Below, piece after piece: positions 24,500 to 35,770 of a stretch of DNA of 64,000 bases. Where the stretch lies: the NCBI GenBank assembly GCA_902729315.2, contig LR746267.1:811001-875000 (forward strand). Direction: 5' to 3'. Each line of letters starts with the position of its first letter. Within the stretch, counting starts at the first letter, position 1. The stretch is from Spirodela intermedia. Its lineage: Eukaryota; Streptophyta; Magnoliopsida; Alismatales; Araceae. The notes under the pieces were generated by a model, which was given only the letters and a program-made list of their open reading frames with translations, was not told the origin of the DNA and made no database searches. The position numbers and the translations under genes were made by a program.

Positions 24500-24998
24500 T
24501 TTAGGATGCAAGGTCATACTTTTGGACTAGTTTATCCCTACATGAATATATTAAACCAATAATATTATAAAATCAATATCAAATTAATGACTTGATCATT
24601 TTCTCTGAATTGTGTTTCACTTGACTCCTCATTCAAAGACCTTACTATGAATTACTCAAATGTCCATATTATTAGAGCCAATTGATACAGAAAATCAAAA
24701 TATTAAGGTTTACACATGAGATGATAACATATTTACCTCACACAAGCTTTGTATTGCCTATATTTTTCATCTTTTATAACAATCATATCCTTAATAGAGA
24801 TTTTGAAATACAATAAGACATTTCCTATCATCAAGACCTTAATTCATTGCTAAAATAATCTAAAAACCTTTAATATCATTTATTACCTTATTCTACTATT
24901 CAATTTATGTCACATAATATCTATGAATCAATTTCTTATTAATGTCCAAATATCATGAAAATCATAATTTCTGTTTTGAGTTAATCCATTACTCAACA
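24500..24998. repeat. Dispersed LTR-like repeat R2, copy 1 (second copy at 40305-40793)
   Basis: It aligns with 40305-40793 throughout: AAGGTCA...., TTTCACTTGACTCCTCATTC, AACAATCATATC.TTAAT, GCTAAAATAATCTAA, and an end at CTCAACA/TTCAACA. The similarity probably extends ~200 bp further left. The terminal CA and the composition suggest the 3' part of an LTR. Its right end touches a GLP-cluster block at 25001, exactly as the other copy touches the GLP3 5' module. Confidence 0.65.
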
Positions 24999-25000
24999 AT

Positions 25001-25730
25001 GGGGACAACTTCATTCAATCTTCCAAAGTACTTCTTCATCTATAGGGACAAGCTAGATATTGTTTCAGAATGCTGGAGTTGAAAAGTGTCTGAGATGATG
25101 GTTAGAAGATCTAAATTCTCATGCCATAATCACGAGAGAAAAGCCCAATACTCAGAGAAAATAAAAGAAAGTATTCTAAGACATAAAAAGATTGAAAAAT
25201 CCCACAACTCAGTTAAATCTGTACTTGTAGTTGTATCCACGTAGAAAAATTATGTCATGAAAGAACTGAGTTCTAGTTTGCCAACGGGCAAAATATTTAG
25301 CATGCATATCTAGGACGCCTTAAGCATGCAAAACGTACAGAACCAATGGTGTATGAATGGCAGCCTAAGGATACTACAACACTAGCTACCAACTTCCTGC
25401 CCATGTCGTAAACGTCTCCACTATTGTCCAACCTGTCCTCAGACGATACACGATACATGCGCTTCTATGTCACCAAAGGTTGGATAAATTGACGGAATAT
25501 CTCAAGATCTTCCAGACATGACACACATACCTAGCATTGCAAAAAATTTTACCTTGGAAGTATGAGCCTCTTAAAGTCCCTTGATGTTTATGTACGGTTT
25601 GTCAATAAGAAAATTAAAATCTGATTCATCATATCTGCAATACCCCGATTATTACTTTACATAATCGAGAAAATGATCGCAAGGTAACCGACATAAAACT
25701 TTCGTTCCACTCGAAATCTCAAATTTTCTC
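25001..25730. repeat. Duplicated non-coding block, copy 2 (first copy at 1-886)
   Basis: Collinear with about 140-886. It carries more AT transitions than the left copy. After TCAAATTTTCTCC (25720-25732) it continues into sequence unrelated to germin-like genes. Confidence 0.75.
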
Positions 25731-28700
25731 CCTGTGAAAAGATATTCTTCAGGGGACAAAATACTAGGTGTGAATGCGATACAGTTTCCAGGTTAACATA
25801 GCCTCCGTATCCATTCACATAGAAATGCAGCCTGAATTCGTCGGCGTGCAACTTGGAACAGATAAAAATATAATCAAACTATCACAACATGCAGCTGGCC
25901 CCACAAATCTGTCCCAGCGCGGCGACGTGAATACACACATCTTCTCCGGTCAGAGTCAAAGTAAATCTTCTATTGCCGTTGTCGGACAAGCAGAGATTAA
26001 TAGACGGCTTTTTGTGCGCATAAAAACGGCGACCTTATGCCGGACATTAAAATCATAATCACTTCTATGCCTAGTCAACGAACTGAGATGTGAGAGGTGG
26101 ACAGTTGATGTTGATGCCGAACGCCAATCTTACCATACATGATTCCGTCTTACATCCGATTTCTGGAAGGATATTACTGTTCAGGAATGTCCAGCAGCGT
26201 GCCCTGTATCGTAGGAAACGCAGAAAAACTTGTTTTAGCGTCAGCAGGGAGACAAGAGACCGCCCAACCGACCTTCAAGGGGACTCATAGTGAATTATCC
26301 TGACTACCAAACCAAGGAAATTATATTGGATATTCCACTACGTTAATTGAAGCTCGTGAAAACTTAGCAACATGTCTTGAAACGAACTAAATGCAACACT
26401 TCTAAAGAGGCATTACTGTCCTCAATCAAATTGAAAAAAGAAACTACGTGTCGTCTATACCTGCAAAAGTAAACTAAATTATTTCTTCATTTAATATTTA
26501 CTTTCAAAAGAAGTCAGGAATATTACCATGTCTACACTCTTGAAGGTGGAAATCATTCTTCCAGAGTGATCCCACCCATACCCAGCAACCTACCATCCAC
26601 GTTTCATTCCTCCCCCTACAGACTCATGACTGTCGGCTTTAACGCCACTCCCACCAGCACACGGCCAAATTGTCTTCTTTCAAGCCTTTCAGAAGAACAC
26701 CCAGATAAATTTCCGTTTGTTGGTTAACTGCCATTGATGTAGTTTAATCTCAGTTATTGTCTCACAAAACACCGTCATCATGATCAGGTAAGGGGCCAGA
26801 TAGTCGGCATCTGGCAAAATTAAAGCTACAGGGGAAACCGAAACATTTTGTTTTAAAAACAGAAGCTTACTACCGGTGGTATAAGGTACAACCAAAACAT
26901 GTTTTCCCTAGAGTTCTCAGGTAAAGAATCTAAAGATACAATGTGCAGTTATTCGGATTGAACTACATAAAAAAGAGCACCCTTTGAAACCAATTCAAAT
27001 TTCAATAGAAAAAACTGTTGAAACCGAAAGAACAATCACAAATAGAAAACTCTGGATTGAAAGTTATAGGAAGTCCAATAAGATGTGTAAATAATATGAA
27101 AACGAACACAACAATGGGAGGACATTCCATGATCATTTTAATACACAAAAAGGTATCAAAATTCCTTTCACAGACATAAATCCCTTGCTGAGCAGAAATA
27201 TTTGAAAAATATTGAATGCACCATATTCACCTTATGATCAATTTCTTGGGGATAAGCAGCAAAAGATTCAATATGAGTCATGGGGTTGGTAGGTACAATA
27301 CCCGTGATAATATTCAAAATCAATGGTTGATTAGTGTGAGCCGTGAGTTCTAACAACCACTGTTGCTAATTTCCAACCCATCATTTTGAACGTCACGACT
27401 TGTTCTTTATCTCTCTACCACTGGTACATGACATAGCCTTTTCAAAGCCACAATTTTAAACAAAGGTATAAGGAAAGGTGCAAAATGTCTTCGACAACAC
27501 GGACAATCGTAAAAATACAACTATTTCAATTGTAGGCGTTTAGAAACTTCGGAAATCGAGATGAGCCTATGCAATAATTGTGGAATTAATTTTTCCCATT
27601 AATGTACACAGTCAACGATGGCTCTCACAGATTACCAAGGGTCGACTGGTCTGTCTTTTCCTCATTTATTCCTGCATATCCTTGTCATCAGATACAGTAT
27701 ATAAATTCTAATCACTGCTAAGGTTGAAGAACTGCAAAAATGCAGCTGCTAAGACATCGTGGCATGTGCAGAGTTGACCAACGCTGTAATGAACTTGAAA
27801 CTTCTTTTTGTGGGGGAACTCTTTTCTCTTGTGGTGTTTTCCTGTGTTACGACTATTTTCTCTCTCGCTTGTCGTGGTGTGACCTCTGATATCCATATTT
27901 TATTCTACTTCTTGTTTGTCGTTGATGTATTTAGTGTATCTAGTGCGGAGATACAGGCCCAAGTGAGACCAACACCCTGCATCACAGTGGAAGTAACAGC
28001 AGGGTTTTCGTTGTATTTGTACTTCTACAATTTTCGAACCAGAAAATGGAAACACATACAATGTTTACTTGCAACCAGAAATTGCATCTAAATGCCATGG
28101 CATTTAAATTTAAGTTGACTAAACCTCCATCCCCTATTTAAGCGTATTGTGCTCTCTTCACAAGTCTATAGTTAAGCGTCTCCATCAGCACAGAAATCAA
28201 CCCGGTTCAGAGTGCTGAAGACTTAATAGGCTGGGCTTTCCGCCCTTAAAAGCGGTAGCCTTACCCCAGACATTGAAAATCTTCCAAATCTGAATTACCT
28301 CATCAATGAAAGAGGACGTTCGAGCTGGATAACAGATGTAGACTCGGTGCACCAAACTGACCGTTCAAATTCCGTCTTAAATTAGACTTTTTGCCACACC
28401 GCACTTTTTTTCTCAAGCAAAAGTTCGAGGATAGTACCAGCGTTGGACACCAGACATTGCTGTCCATCTCTCAATCACCCCTACTCACCACCTTGCTGTC
28501 CATCTCAAAATCACCCCTACTCACCACCTTGCTGTCCCTCTCTCAATCACCCCTACTCACCACCTTGCTGTCCATCTCTCAATCACCCTTATTCACCACC
28601 TTACTATCCATATCTCAACTGTCTATCTCCCAATCGTCCCGCCTACAAACTCATGACAGTCTTTTTTAGCTCCGTCCCTACCAGCACACTACAAAATTTT

Positions 28701-30230
28701 GTTTTTTCCAGCCTTTTAGAAGAAAACTCTAATAAATTTTCGATTGTTGGTAGACTGCATTGAAGTTGTCTAATCTCGATTATTATCGTCTCAGAAAACA
28801 CCGTTATCTAGATCACATACGGGAATAGATGGTTGACACCTTCAAACCAGAAGTTTACGAGCCATGAGATACGGTACAATAAAAAATATTAGTTCTATAT
28901 AATTCTCAAATATAGATTCAGCTGGTATAGTTTGTAATTATTTGGCTTCGACAGGACCTAAATAAGAGTACACAATGAAACTAATTCATATTTTAAAAAA
29001 GCAAAATTTTGAAAGCAAATGAAAAATCAAACAATCTTGAAAGATTAGTTTTTCCAAGTCCCTTATGATGTGTAAATCAGAACAGGAAGAGCACAATACG
29101 GGGTGGACATCTCACGAACATTCTGAAACACAGAAGGCTATCATAAGTCCTGTCACAGAGGTAGATATCACGTCGAGCCATATTCTTGTAAAAATATTGA
29201 ATGCAGAAAGCGAGCATAAGATCAATTTCTTTTCAATACGCAGCAAAAGATACAATACTGATAATTGGATCACATGGTACTTTAACCACTGATAACGTTC
29301 AAATTCAATGGCGCATTGATTTAAATCTTGCGTTCTGAACACCACTGTTGCTAACTTCGCACCCATCACTGTGAGCTTCACGACTGGCTCTTAACCTGGC
29401 TGATTCCAAAGAGGTTCAACGCATGCTCCACAATGGCTAAGACAGCAAACCCAATTTTAGAAATACGACATTATTTAGCTGAAAAGTATGAAGGTATTTC
29501 AAGTTTTTTCTTGGTAAGATTCTTTGGAAATCAAGAAGATCCTTTTCGATAATTATGCCTTTATTTCTTCATATTAATGTTTACAATCAGCTTTGGGGCT
29601 TTCACAGAGATCTCCAGCGGTCGACTCTGTCTGTCTATTCCTTATTTGTTCCAGCGTATCCTTGTTTCTGGATAGAGTGTATAAATTCCAATCTCGATTA
29701 ACCTTGAAGAGGTTATGAAAATGCAGCTGTTAAGTCATCGTAGCATGCACAGTTGAAAGAGAAGGACCTAGGGTGTAACGAACTATTCGAACCACAAATG
29801 GGAAGCGCATGTATTGTTTTCTTCCAACCATAAATTGCAGCTAAATACCATGTGGCAGCTAGGTTGATTAGACCTACATCCCCATCCTCTATGTAGCCTT
29901 ATACTTATTGCGCTGTAACCATAGTTTGTCAACTTACAGACTTGAAGATATGATGGTCGGAAGGAGAAAATCATTCGCAGGTTATTCCGACCTTTAAAGC
30001 GTCTCCAGTAGGACAGAAATCGTCCCGGTTCAGGGTGCCGAGGAATGAACAGGCAGGTTATTCCGCCATTTAAAGCCGCAACCTCACGCCAGACGTTGAA
30101 AATCTTCCAAATCTCAACACCTCATTAATGAAATAGAACGTTCGAGCTGGTCAGCAGTTCTGGACCTGGCACACCAAATTGACCAGTTAAATTCCGTCTT
30201 AAATTTGGCTCTTTGCCACACCGCAATATC
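25731..30230. repeat. Diverged ~2-kb tandem array upstream of HyPRP1
   Basis: At least two complete units and one partial unit. Unit A (26530-28410) and unit B (28600-30230) share in order: CTCATGACTGTCGG/CTCATGACAGTC, CCAGCCTTT.AGAAGAA, TCACAAAACACCGT, a GTATATAAATTC TATA-like site (27698 and 29678), ATGCAGCTG.TAAG.CATCG (27739 and 29721), and TTGAAAATCTTCCAAATCT ... TTCCGTCTTAAATT ... TTTGCCACACCGC (28274-28403 and 30096-30222). A partial third copy of the right end is at about 25970-26160 (CGGACATTAAAATC, GATTCCGTCTTACAT). Open frames are not shared between the copies, so they are unlikely to be genes. Confidence 0.7.
28457..28635 (+). repeat. 36-bp minisatellite, ~4.6 copies
   Basis: Units start at 28457, 28493, 28529, 28565 and 28601, each beginning TTGCTGTCCATCTC and ending CTACTCACCACC, with the last unit degenerate. 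The period is a multiple of three, so several frames stay open, giving spurious repetitive translations. It sits between array units A and B. Confidence 0.9.
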
Positions 30231-30344
30231 AGGTAAAGGCAAACTTTCGCCCATTAATTTTTCAAACTTCATGGCCAATTTCCTCACGTCGTCTTAATTG
30301 CTGACCCGAGATAAGGTGGCGATGAGACCAATGCTAATTTTAGT

Positions 30345-30546
30345 GGGATACGGTTGCAAGTCACAATCCCATTAACAGTGCACGACAAATAAATATGGCA
30401 ACTGCAGGCCATGAGATACAACGCTCTTTCATACGACCATCCCCGGTAGAATCGTGTCAAGCCAGGTGCTTAATTGCAAGTTCAACCCTCACAAAGGCCG
30501 ACTTCAGTAGCCCCCATTCAAGGCTTCCTTCCCCTCTCTATAATAG
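30345..30546 (+). promoter_or_regulatory. HyPRP1 promoter, conserved with HyPRP2
   Basis: The ~200 bp before the gene are strongly similar to 61225-61422. Shared blocks: GCAAGTCA.AATCCCA, AATAAATATGGCAACT.CAGGCC, AGATACAACGCTCTT.CATACGACCATC, GTTTAATT/GCTTAATTGCAAGTTCAAC and GGCTTCCTTCCC. The TATA box CTCTATAATAG is at 30536-30546, 45-55 bp before the ATG. Confidence 0.8.
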
Positions 30547-30590
30547 CCGAGCCCAACACCGGCTCTGAATCACCCAACAGAAAGGTCGTC

Positions 30591-31376
30591 ATGGCTGCCA
30601 AGACTACAGCCATGACAGCAGTGTTCTTGCTCGTGAACCTGCTATTCGTCACGTTGGCTTCTTCCCAAGTCGTAGAACCCCAACCTCCTACACCAACAGA
30701 GAGCCCGTCTCCACCAGTCGTCGCTCCATCCTCACCTCCACCTGCGACGCCGCCTGTCGAATCTCCACCTTCACCTCCCGTACCTCCGTCCTCACCCCCA
30801 GTGGTTCCTCCGTCCACGCCCCCAGTGGTACCTCCGTCCGCACCACCTGTCGTTCCTCCGTCCACGCCCCCAGTAGTACCTCCATCTGCACCTCCAGTGG
30901 CTCCTCCATCCACACCCCCAGTGGTACCTCCATCTGCACCTCCAGTGATTCCTCCGTCTACTCCCCCAGTCGTCGCTCCGTCTACTCCCCCAGTCGTTCC
31001 TCCGTCTACTCCCCCGGTCGTTCCTCCGTCTGCACCCCCAGTAGTTCCACCGTCCACTCCTCCAGTGGTACCTCCGTCCTCCCCTCCACCACCACCGCCC
31101 CCACCGCCGCCGCCGCCTCCTGGCGTCCCAACTGTGGTCTGCTTAATTAATGCCAACAGACTAAGAGTATGCTCCCCTGTGCTCAACCGTCCTCCGCCCG
31201 TTCGTGGACCTTGTTGCAACCTGATCGCGAGTCTCTCCGACGAACAAGCCGTAGCGTGCCTTTGCTTCGCTGCGAGAAACAGTTTCCTCGGCCTAGGAGT
31301 GCGGGTTCCCGGGGACGTCGCTCGTCTGCTGACTTTGTGCGGCAAGCCGGTGTCTGCCGGGTTTGCGTGCCCTTGA
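30591..31376 (+). CDS. Hybrid proline-rich protein with eight-cysteine motif (HyPRP1)
   Basis: Intronless; 261 residues. The chosen ATG (30591) follows the TATA box and opens a signal peptide (MAAKTTAMTAVFLLVNLLF..., cleavage likely after ASSQ, residue 26). Residues ~27-177 are proline-rich, with about 13 octapeptides of the form PPSTPPVV/PPSAPPVV and a run of 13 prolines. Residues 178-261 form the eight-cysteine domain: C184-x9-C194-x13-CC208/209-x13-C223-x-C225-x24-C250-x9-C260, the spacing of the plant lipid-transfer/hydrophobic-seed fold. Known family role: secreted cell-wall or wall-membrane proteins affecting wall extensibility and stress or defence responses; no enzyme activity. Nearest relative is HyPRP2, which has fewer repeats. 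Its flank holds decayed GLP-cluster modules. The high-scoring antisense frame is a shadow of the repeat. Confidence 0.93.
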   Translation: MAAKTTAMTAVFLLVNLLFVTLASSQVVEPQPPTPTESPSPPVVAPSSPPPATPPVESPPSPPVPPSSPPVVPPSTPPVVPPSAPPVVPPSTPPVVPPSAPPVAPPSTPPVVPPSAPPVIPPSTPPVVAPSTPPVVPPSTPPVVPPSAPPVVPPSTPPVVPPSSPPPPPPPPPPPPPGVPTVVCLINANRLRVCSPVLNRPPPVRGPCCNLIASLSDEQAVACLCFAARNSFLGLGVRVPGDVARLLTLCGKPVSAGFACP

Positions 31377-32379
31377 ACCTTTTCTCCTGAGGATACGGTC
31401 TACCGTTTAATACTTACGCATATGAATAAACTCCGCGGTTATTGGTGAACCCCAGGCCACTTTATCTCCCGTCCTAGACGTTGCTGTGATCCTTCTGATT
31501 TGTGCTCATCAGCGCTGACGATGATGGGACTATTGTTTTCTTAGAGATATCCTCATGAAACTAAAGTCGGAATGATCTTTTTATTTTTTCTTCTGCACAA
31601 AAAACGTCTCAGTATGGTTCGATAACAACCGACATGTAGTACAAGATATACCATCTTACATCGAACATGTTGATGATAGAGGAATGTACAAGGTGAACAG
31701 AACTCAAATTACAGCGCCATATTTTGTACTGAGATGACTGAGATCCCCTAATGACGAAAACGGTGAACTCAAAAGATCTAATCTTCGTAAGTTACACTGT
31801 AGACCCGACCAGTCCAGAAGAGTCACAGCTTTAATTGGAAGAACAGAAATGCGCTCGGATGGAAAAATGTTGGCAATGCGGTCATATTTACTTGTTTTCG
31901 ACGGCATAAATTTGTGTGATCAACCACCGTAGAAGAGATGAAGCTTAAATGAGAGACGGATGTGGTAGCTTAATTTTTGCTTCCCGTTTTGGATCTCGGA
32001 TCTCAGTAAAGTAACATAACAGACCGATCCGTTACACTGCATGAATCCGAAGTTTTCGGACGGTCGGTCAATGGGTAAACGGATGTATCTGTTGTATCAC
32101 CGGGGATGTATCCGTCCGTTCACATGCGGTCCATTTGGTCTTCACCTAATCTTTTGTGTTTTCTCCTGAGCGATGGCTGATCGCTGAAAGAAGGGCGAAA
32201 TGAGGAAAAGCGTGAGGAAGAAAAAAGTGGGTTAAGAAACTGGTGCGGACAGTTCCAGCATAGAATAAAGTTCAATTCCTCATCTCCTACACGCTGCTGC
32301 AAAGAGAGACTTTTCGCCTTTGCCTTCCGATCACGTGCAGAATGAAACCAATCGACCGTGCATAAAATCATTTACACAT
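31377..32379. other. HyPRP1 3' flank, no gene recognised
   Basis: The first ~100 bp resemble the HyPRP2 3' flank (CC.CTTTATCT, TCCTAGACGTTGCTGTGA near 31473). A possible polyadenylation signal GAATAAAC is at about 31424. Beyond 31500 no coding or repeat similarity was recognised. Confidence 0.5.
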
Positions 32380-32720
32380 CTCCATGCAGCTCGAGCCTGG
32401 ATCAAATGACAACGTTTGACTTCCTCTTCACATCAAGATCAAGGTTGCAGCAAAGCGAACGATATTTCATCTTCAGCTTGTTCCTGGCTCAAATGAACTG
32501 TCACCTCTACATCTGAAGGTCGACCCAGCATGAACCGACTGTTATTTTGTCTTCACCTTCATCCTGCCAAAATTGATTGTTGTCTATCCATATCAAAATC
32601 AAGCTTGAATTAAAGAGACTTGCAATTTCATTCTCAGATCAACCAATTTTGTCCTTACAAACTGAAACCGAAATAGAAAGGTGTTGGAAAGTTCTCTCTT
32701 TTGGGCAACCTAGAGTGCAT
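32380..32720. repeat. GLP 3' module fragment, left half (split copy)
   Basis: Decayed relative of 1830-2030 and 44060-44470: CCTCTACATCTGAAGGTCGACCC, TTTTGTCTTCACCTTCATCCTG, CTGAAACCGAAATAGAAAGG and TCTCTCTTTTGGGCAACC. The match stops at about 32720 and resumes at 33805. Confidence 0.6.
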
Positions 32721-33804
32721 GTTGGATGAGATGATGAAAATGACTAGACTACCCTAGAGAATGTTAACTAAACCAAGATCGGGTGTTTTCCCACAAATAT
32801 TTGAAATAAAAGGATCGATGCAATTGAGAAATCGTCAAATGATTTGTCTGCGCTCCACAGTCAATAACTCAATCTATTGTAAATAAATTAGGTTAACAAT
32901 CTCACTAACCACCAGCTATGAATATAAGGGGGCCCATCTATGGATCACACAACAGGAATGCTACATGATAAAATACTAAATGAACAAAATACTTAAATTT
33001 CGAAAGAAGAGCATTTAGTCATAAACTTGTCGTCAGAATGGGCGACGAAGCAGTGGAGAACTACAAACTGAAGCTTAGACCCACTTTTGAAAAGTTGACT
33101 TTATGTTGACTGTTGACCCGGGTGCCCCGGTTGATTGCTGGACTAGGTGTTCCAGTAAGAGTCGGACTAGTAGGATGAGGCGGTGTGGACCAGGCGGTTG
33201 GGCCGATTCGGTCCAACGGATCGGGATACCGTGAACCGGGGCTTGAAGTCCTAATAAGTGGCAAACAAAAGGAGAAAGGGGGAACATTAACGGACCGTGC
33301 CGAGCAGAGGAAAAGAAGGCGACGGCAATGGCGGAAACAGTGGATCGGACAGAGGCGGAGGCAGGGCTGGTGGCAGCGGCGGCGACGGGGCGGCGATGGG
33401 TGGCAGCGGATGGCGGAGACAAAGGCGCGGAGAGCGGCAGCGGTGGCGAATGGTGAAGGCGAACAGTGGTAGGAGCAATGGGGCAAAAATGTGGCAGTGG
33501 ACGGTGGCGGCGACGGCGATAAGGGGTGACAATAAACAGTGGGATAATGGCGGCGGACGGTGGCAGCGGACGGCGGCGGGGATGATTGTGGCGGTGGCGA
33601 CGGATAAGTGACCCTCACTGCCTCTTCTTGCGGAGCGAAAGAGGTAAACCTCGACTAATCTCTTCTCTCTGATTATTCTGAGGGCTACACCAGGTTATTT
33701 ATAACCTGTCAAGAAGGAATGAGCATTAATTCGCTTGACCAGTGTGCTATTGACGCGGTCGTAGGCTCCGTGTTTGTCGCTCCTCATCAAAAGCCTCATA
33801 ATTA
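32721..33804. mobile_element. Inserted ~1.1-kb segment, possible solo LTR
   Basis: It interrupts a module that is continuous at 1771-2370. The core (33170-33610) is GC-rich and dominated by GGCGG/GCGGC repeats, with CCGGTT/CGGTCC motifs and later a GGTTATTTATAACC palindrome (33693-33706). The long proline-rich or glycine-rich frames seen on both strands follow from the triplet repeats, and I do not call them genes. The insertion is inferred by comparison; terminal repeats and target duplications were not resolved. Confidence 0.45.
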
Positions 33805-34190
33805 AGAAGAAAATTTGAGGGATTCCAAGTAGGCTAGAGCTGGAAAGCCAGCAGGTTTCTGTGACTGAAATTCAACGTTTAAAATGCTTAGGAAATTATG
33901 GAACCGTAAAAGGATTCCTTGAAGAGTAGATGTAGGTTAAGAGGACCGAACTACTATAAATTCATGGTATGATATTTTTGAGGATTATTACTTGGAATAT
34001 AATTGTATAAAGATTCAACAAAGGCAACACAGAAACTATGATCAATTCAGCCCCGCCTTATGATATCATGCCGCCACTTAGTATCCAACAGAGAAAGGTT
34101 CAAATTGTCTTTGTATAGGTCACCCATGAGACCAAATTTCGTTCTATTTTATTAGCTTAGGAATGGTTACCTTTATTTTAAGAACTGTCA
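33805..34190. repeat. GLP 3' module fragment, right half (split copy)
   Basis: Matches 2036-2370: TTTGAGGGATTCCAAGTAGGCTAGAGCTG, TTCATGGTATGATATT, TTGGAATATAATTGTATAAAGATTCAA, ATCAATTCAGCCCCGCC and CGCCACTTAGTATCC. Confidence 0.7.
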
Positions 34191-34629
34191 TCTCTTAGTA
34201 TATCTCTAATAAGATTTATGATTTTGGAGATACCTATGTTCGATTTCGCCCAAACTCTGCTTCCACTCCGCACATGCACATCCAAACTCTTGACTCGTGT
34301 AGTTTCTACTTGTCCGTATCCTAATCGAAGTTAGAATTTGAGTATTTTGTCTGAAGGCAAAAAATGCCCCTCAAGAAATAGAAATTTGGCATATCGGTCT
34401 GTCCTGGCTCCTGGTAACATTAACGTTAAGCCCCTAGGAGGGGTCGAGTGCCCTGCCCACCTACATTCCCCTCGTTCCTTTTTTAGAGCTCAACCCCTGT
34501 ATGTACATATCTATGTGAAGTGATGTCCACTGCACATAGAAACATGGACAATTCGAGGGACGATGATTATATTATCAAGTTACCTATTAGTCTTGTATTT
34601 ATTGAAGTCTGATTCGAGACTTCAGCTAG
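34191..34629. other. No gene recognised
   Basis: Mixed-composition spacer leading to the palindrome cluster; no coding or RNA signature seen. Confidence 0.35.
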
Positions 34630-34849
34630 GTTTATAGTCCTACATGGTGGCTACGAGGTCACTTTGTGACCTCGTAGCGTGCATACTATAAACTCCATAA
34701 TAATATGCACTCAACTCTCTCATAATTAGCACTACTCATATGTCAGATCTGGATCGTCTTACCCTTCGGTATATTTCACTTACTATAAGTGAATATAGAA
34801 GTATATATAAGTAAAAAACCATTCTTTAGTGTTTTCTATAACTAAAGAA
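34630..34849. repeat. Cluster of three inverted repeats
   Basis: (1) GCTACGAGGTCAC (34650-34662), loop TTT, GTGACCTCGTAGC (34666-34678): a perfect 13-bp stem, itself enclosed by GTTTATAGT (34630-34638) and ACTATAAAC (34685-34693). (2) TTCACTTA (34775-34782), loop CTA, TAAGTGAA (34786-34793). (3) TTCTTTAGT (34822-34830), 10-nt loop, ACTAAAGAA (34841-34849). All arms match perfectly. Confidence 0.9.
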
Positions 34850-34869
34850 AGCTACCAGACCAGCGATTT

Positions 34870-35589
34870 GCATCATTCACTATCTAAATGGTGCTTTAAT
34901 CATACTGCTTCTCACTGAGGCTTGGTTTGTAATAAAACGGTTCCGGCAAGAACATGTCAACTTCTAGGGGAGAGCACCAGAGGCATCGGCCTGTACTTAA
35001 TTTTCCCTTTCTGAATCTCCCTATTTAGTGAGCGATATCCAAACGTTCACAGGGCCGAAGGCCTCACAATCATCTCTACTACATTGCTTCAGATGATGAG
35101 AGGTGGCGATGAGCAGTGCAGACATGAATGCACCTTCAAGACTGTCAACATGGGTCCGAGCATGAACAAATCTGAAAGCTTACTCGTGAAACATTTTCAT
35201 CGCTGCCACAACAACTTGCTATAATATTTGATGCTATAATAGATTTAGGAACTTGACCCCAGGGATGGAAACAACAAACCTACAAAAACAAGAAAAATTT
35301 GGACAGAACAAAACCATGCCAATCACTTCATCTATGTCGACAATATTGATGGTGTAAGAACAAACCTCCTAAAGTTTGGCTTTCCATAAGAGAAAGAAGA
35401 ATTATGAGGATCATGAACCTACATTGGCTGATAATTCCATTTTTTTTGAAATTTCACTTTCGTTAATGGTACCAATTAAAAACAATGGCAACTTTCAATT
35501 TTCATTATGCTGTGGTTATCCTAAATAACATGCAAGTAAAGGCATCTAACAGAATCAGTCAAAGATGAGGTCACAAAGTTGTTACTATC
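34870..35589. other. No gene recognised
   Basis: No coding frame, RNA gene or repeat similarity detected. Confidence 0.35.
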
Positions 35590-35770
35590 TTTCTTCCCGT
35601 TTATATTAAGGCGTTCCTTCAGCAGATCATCCCTATCTCGCTTCAGAAGGACAGAAGAAAAGTCAAATCAGAGAACCTGGAAAGGCGTCTCTGAGTTAAT
35701 CGTACTCGAGTTCATCAGGTGTGATGAGTCTCTTTAAAGGAACGATGCATTCTCTTGTCAACATCCTGGG
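35590..35770. repeat. Short dispersed repeat (second copy at 49545-49690)
   Basis: ATCCCTATCTCGCTTCA.AAGGA.AGAAGAAAA, CAGAGAACCTGGAAAGGC, AGTTAATCGTACTCGAGTTC and TTCTTGTC.ACATC appear in the same order in both places. Confidence 0.65.

Noticed and set aside
28457-28635. Regular repeats considered as a CRISPR array
   Set aside because: Units are contiguous with no unique spacers, and the DNA is plant nuclear; it is a minisatellite.
28391-28763. Repetitive 12-residue peptide frames
   Set aside because: Product of the 36-bp minisatellite, which keeps several frames open at once.
30518-31345. Glycine-rich 275-codon antisense frame opposite HyPRP1 (a similar one is opposite HyPRP2 at 61425-62087)
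   Set aside because: It is the complement of proline codons (CCN read as NGG/GGN); the sense strand has signal peptide, cysteine motif, TATA box and a paralogue.
33061-33618. 185-codon proline- and histidine-rich minus-strand frame plus overlapping frames
   Set aside because: All frames on both strands stay open because of GC-rich triplet-like repeats; lies within an apparent insertion.
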